From Bacillota bacterium (GTDB lineage Bacteria > Bacillota_I > Bacilli_A > Acholeplasmatales > Acholeplasmataceae), in the NCBI GenBank assembly GCA_006226985.1, contig SBGC01000186.1, forward strand, positions 1 to 8,346: 8,346 nucleotides of DNA, written 5' to 3'. The first letter of the stretch is position 1; every line of letters starts with the position of its first letter. The notes under the pieces were generated by a model, which saw only the letters and a list, made by a program, of their open reading frames with translations, was not told the origin of the DNA and ran no database searches. A program made the position numbers and the translations under genes. Positions 5,979 to 8,346 of this stretch are shown here, piece after piece.

Positions 5979-8300
5979 ATGCGATTTATGACAAAAACCC
6001 TCGAACTTCATACAATCTTGGAAATGATCTCTTCTCATGCTAAAACTGACACGATTAAAGAAGATATTTTAAACCTTGAACCGATGATTGAAGAAGAGAT
6101 GATCTTAGAATCTCTTGAAGAAACATATGATATGACAACCCTCGTTTCACGTGCGAGTTTTTTACCTTTGATTGATGATTTTGATATACAACACCTTTTA
6201 AAATACGCACATCTCAATCGATCGTATACGATTCAAGATTTACTCTATATTCGACTCTTTTTATCGATGGAAAGAGATGTCTTAAAATATGGTAGAGAAC
6301 TTGATAGGATGAAAATTTCATCAAAGAGTATTGGTAAATACTTTTCAAGTATTATCTCAAATCAATCATTACTTCAATTAATTGATTCAAAAATGGACCC
6401 AGATGGTCAAATCCTCGATGATGCTACACCAGAATTGTTTTCAATTCGAAAAGAAATATCAAGACACGAAAAAACATTACAAGATCGCTTAAATAAAATG
6501 CTCATTGACTATAGTTCTTATCTTAATGAAGCTGTTATCGTCATTCGAAACAACCGTTTTTGTATACCTGTTAAAGATGCATTTAAGAACAAAATCAAAG
6601 GTGTTATTCATGATATGTCAGCATCCAAGCAGACGATCTATATTGAGCCTGAACAAACACGACAAATTACTGCTGAGATTGAAACACTAAAAATTAAAGA
6701 AGAAAATGAGATTCAAAAAATCATTTATTTTTTAAGTGAACAAGTTCAACAAAGCTATGATGCACTCGCTTCTAATTTAGATATCTTTTTACATCTTGAT
6801 TTTTTACAAGCGAAAGCTATCTATGCGAAAAATCATGGAAGTAATCGACCAAGTATAAATAAACGTGGGTTCATTAAGCTTGTTAAAGCAAAACATCCCT
6901 TATTAAACCCTCTTGAAGCAGTTCCAATTGATGTTGAGCTATCTGATCAATTACGAATCCTTCTCATTACAGGACCGAATACAGGTGGTAAAACGGTTGC
7001 TTTAAAGACTGTTGGATTGCTCACCCTCATGACACAATGTGGATTGCTAATTCCAGCATCAGAATCTTCAGAAATTGCTATTTTTGATCAAGTGTTTGCT
7101 GATATTGGTGATGAACAATCGATTATGCAATCTTTATCAACGTTTTCATCGCATTTAACAAAAATTATAAAAATGACTGAAGAAGTTACCGATAACACGT
7201 TGGTTTTACTCGATGAACTCGGAAGTGGAACTGATCCAAATGAAGGTGTTTCACTGGCAATTGCGATACTTAATCACTTTAAAACATATAATCTTCGTAT
7301 GATGGTTACAACACACTACTCTGAGCTTAAAAGCTATGCTTACGAACAAAATCATATGGGTACAGCCAGTGTTGCATTTGATAAAAAGACACTTAAACCT
7401 CTCTATTTTCTCCAAATGGGGACAACCGGTTCATCGCATGCCTTCTTGATTGCTAAACGATTAGGACTTAAAGATGAAATCATTAATGATGCCAATGTGA
7501 TTTATCAGGGTCGACAAACAGATTTACAAAAAGTCATGGAAAAACTAAATGATGAAATGTTGTATCTCGAAAGTCAAAAAGAAAAAGTCAGAGCTGAACT
7601 CGAAAAAGCTCGTACTGAAAAGAAGAATTATCACGATCTTAAAGAAAAATTAATCGCTGAACAAGACCAAATTATTCAAAAGATAAAGGATAAGGAAGAA
7701 AAGAAATGGCATGACCTTAAAGAAGAGGTTAGAGCTCTTATCTTAGACCTTCAGAATAAAAAATCTTTATCAAATCCTGAGATTGCTCAAATCAAGTATC
7801 AACTGAATCAAAAAGCAGAAGAAGAGCATTTAAAACTCTTTGATGAAGAGCTTATAGTTGGCGATCAAGTATACATCATGTCCTACCAACAATATGGAAC
7901 GATTAAAGCGATTAAAAACGATGATTATAAAGTATCAGTAGGTCAATTTGATTTGACATTTAAATCGACTGACTTAAGAAAAGAAACGATGAAGAAACCT
8001 GAGAAAAAAGAACTCAGACCTAAGAAAGTATCTGAAGATCAAACACCAACGAAAAAAGGTAATTATGAGCTTGATCTTCGTGGATTTAGATTTGATGAAG
8101 TAAAAGATGCGATGGATCAAGCCATAGATTCAGCACTTTTATCGGGATTATCAGTTCTTCGAATTATTCATGGATTTGGTTCAGGAGCTGTTCGAAAGGC
8201 AGTTTATGACTATATCAGGCAATCTCCATATGTCAAAACACATCGTTTTGGTGGTGAAGGAGAAGGCTTAAATGGTGTAACAATTATTACTTTGAAATAA
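5979..8300 (+). CDS. mutS2: MutS2: MutS-family ATPase with C-terminal Smr domain
   Basis: DNA- or ribosome-binding ATPase of the MutS2 group, which is not a mismatch-repair MutS. Family members are reported to restrain recombination and, in Bacillus, to act on collided ribosomes. The 773-residue product is full length. It has an N-terminal helical core/clamp (about 1-300) and lacks the mismatch-recognition domain of MutS1. The ABC-type ATPase has Walker A GPNTGGKT (332-339) and Walker B LVLLDELGSGTDP (Asp412, Glu413). A charged coiled coil covers about 515-600, a small KOW-like beta segment about 624-670 (VGDQVYIMSYQQYGTIKAI), then a Lys-rich linker, and the Smr domain about 695-773 with LDLRG (698-702) and HGFGSG (731-736). 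The LDLRG box has Arg where nucleolytic Smr proteins have His. The start at 5979 is preferred over the ATG at 5988 because AAGGTGA lies 6 nt upstream. The gene is divergent from rnhC. Identity is very secure; which in vivo role dominates is not. Confidence 0.96.
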   Translation: MRFMTKTLELHTILEMISSHAKTDTIKEDILNLEPMIEEEMILESLEETYDMTTLVSRASFLPLIDDFDIQHLLKYAHLNRSYTIQDLLYIRLFLSMERDVLKYGRELDRMKISSKSIGKYFSSIISNQSLLQLIDSKMDPDGQILDDATPELFSIRKEISRHEKTLQDRLNKMLIDYSSYLNEAVIVIRNNRFCIPVKDAFKNKIKGVIHDMSASKQTIYIEPEQTRQITAEIETLKIKEENEIQKIIYFLSEQVQQSYDALASNLDIFLHLDFLQAKAIYAKNHGSNRPSINKRGFIKLVKAKHPLLNPLEAVPIDVELSDQLRILLITGPNTGGKTVALKTVGLLTLMTQCGLLIPASESSEIAIFDQVFADIGDEQSIMQSLSTFSSHLTKIIKMTEEVTDNTLVLLDELGSGTDPNEGVSLAIAILNHFKTYNLRMMVTTHYSELKSYAYEQNHMGTASVAFDKKTLKPLYFLQMGTTGSSHAFLIAKRLGLKDEIINDANVIYQGRQTDLQKVMEKLNDEMLYLESQKEKVRAELEKARTEKKNYHDLKEKLIAEQDQIIQKIKDKEEKKWHDLKEEVRALILDLQNKKSLSNPEIAQIKYQLNQKAEEEHLKLFDEELIVGDQVYIMSYQQYGTIKAIKNDDYKVSVGQFDLTFKSTDLRKETMKKPEKKELRPKKVSEDQTPTKKGNYELDLRGFRFDEVKDAMDQAIDSALLSGLSVLRIIHGFGSGAVRKAVYDYIRQSPYVKTHRFGGEGEGLNGVTIITLK

Positions 8301-8311
8301 ATGCTTATATC

Positions 8312-8340
8312 TTGAAACAATGTATGATAAAATATATAAT
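8312..8340 (+). promoter_or_regulatory. Near-consensus sigma-A-type promoter for a gene beyond the right edge
   Basis: TTGAAA (8312-8317) and a perfect TATAAT (8335-8340) are separated by exactly 17 nt. The predicted start lies at or just past the window end. It begins 11 nt after the mutS2 stop with no room for an intervening terminator, so the downstream gene may also receive read-through from mutS2. The gene served is not visible. Confidence 0.65.
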
Positions 8341-8346
8341 AAGAAG

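Noticed and set aside
1..8346. Mobile element, CRISPR array, tRNA/rRNA gene or defence system
   Set aside because: The window is essentially filled by recognisable housekeeping genes. I found no direct-repeat arrays, transposase motifs, tRNA-like cloverleafs or change in base composition.

Overview
This AT-rich window holds housekeeping genes packed at very high density and looks like core chromosome of a low-GC Firmicutes/Tenericutes-type bacterium. Three genes end in TGA (the YlbL-like protease, the small membrane protein and lspA), and every tryptophan I checked is TGG. TGA is therefore a stop codon, which argues against Mycoplasma/Spiroplasma (code 4) and fits Acholeplasma-like, Izemoplasma-like or other low-GC Gram-positive relatives. 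RNase HIII, MutS2, a YlbL-type PDZ-Lon protease and an lspA-ylyB(rluD) pair are all typical of the Bacillus side of bacteria. I cannot name the species from sequence alone.

Layout. Positions 1-5085 are one tightly packed + strand gene string: aspS (5' truncated by the window edge), msrA, dCMP deaminase (comEB-type), a membrane-anchored PDZ-Lon protease (ylbL-type), an unrecognised three-helix membrane protein, lspA, and an RluD/YlyB-type pseudouridine synthase. Neighbouring genes overlap by 1-20 nt or are separated by 1-9 nt, so they are very probably co-transcribed and translationally coupled. The promoter lies left of the window. The string meets rnhC (- strand) tail to tail with a 23-nt coding overlap, and a candidate terminator for each transcript lies inside the other gene. 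rnhC is divergent from mutS2 across only 58 nt, which carries a strong extended -10 for rnhC whose near-palindromic core can also act as a -10 for mutS2. mutS2 is complete, and a near-consensus promoter begins 11 nt after its stop, driving something beyond the right edge.

How the genes relate. The content covers translation (AspRS, 23S rRNA pseudouridylation), protein repair (MsrA), pyrimidine deoxynucleotide supply (dCMP to dUMP), lipoprotein maturation (LspA), membrane-associated proteolysis (YlbL type), and RNA-DNA hybrid, recombination or ribosome quality control (RNase HIII, MutS2). They are linked by operon packing rather than by one pathway. I see no mobile element, CRISPR array, tRNA or rRNA gene, and no convincing new defence or biosynthetic system. 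The points most worth a second look are the reciprocal embedded terminators, the symmetric divergent promoter, the compact rnhC/mutS2 arrangement, and the unidentified membrane protein beside lspA. No gene-free stretch exceeds 58 nt.
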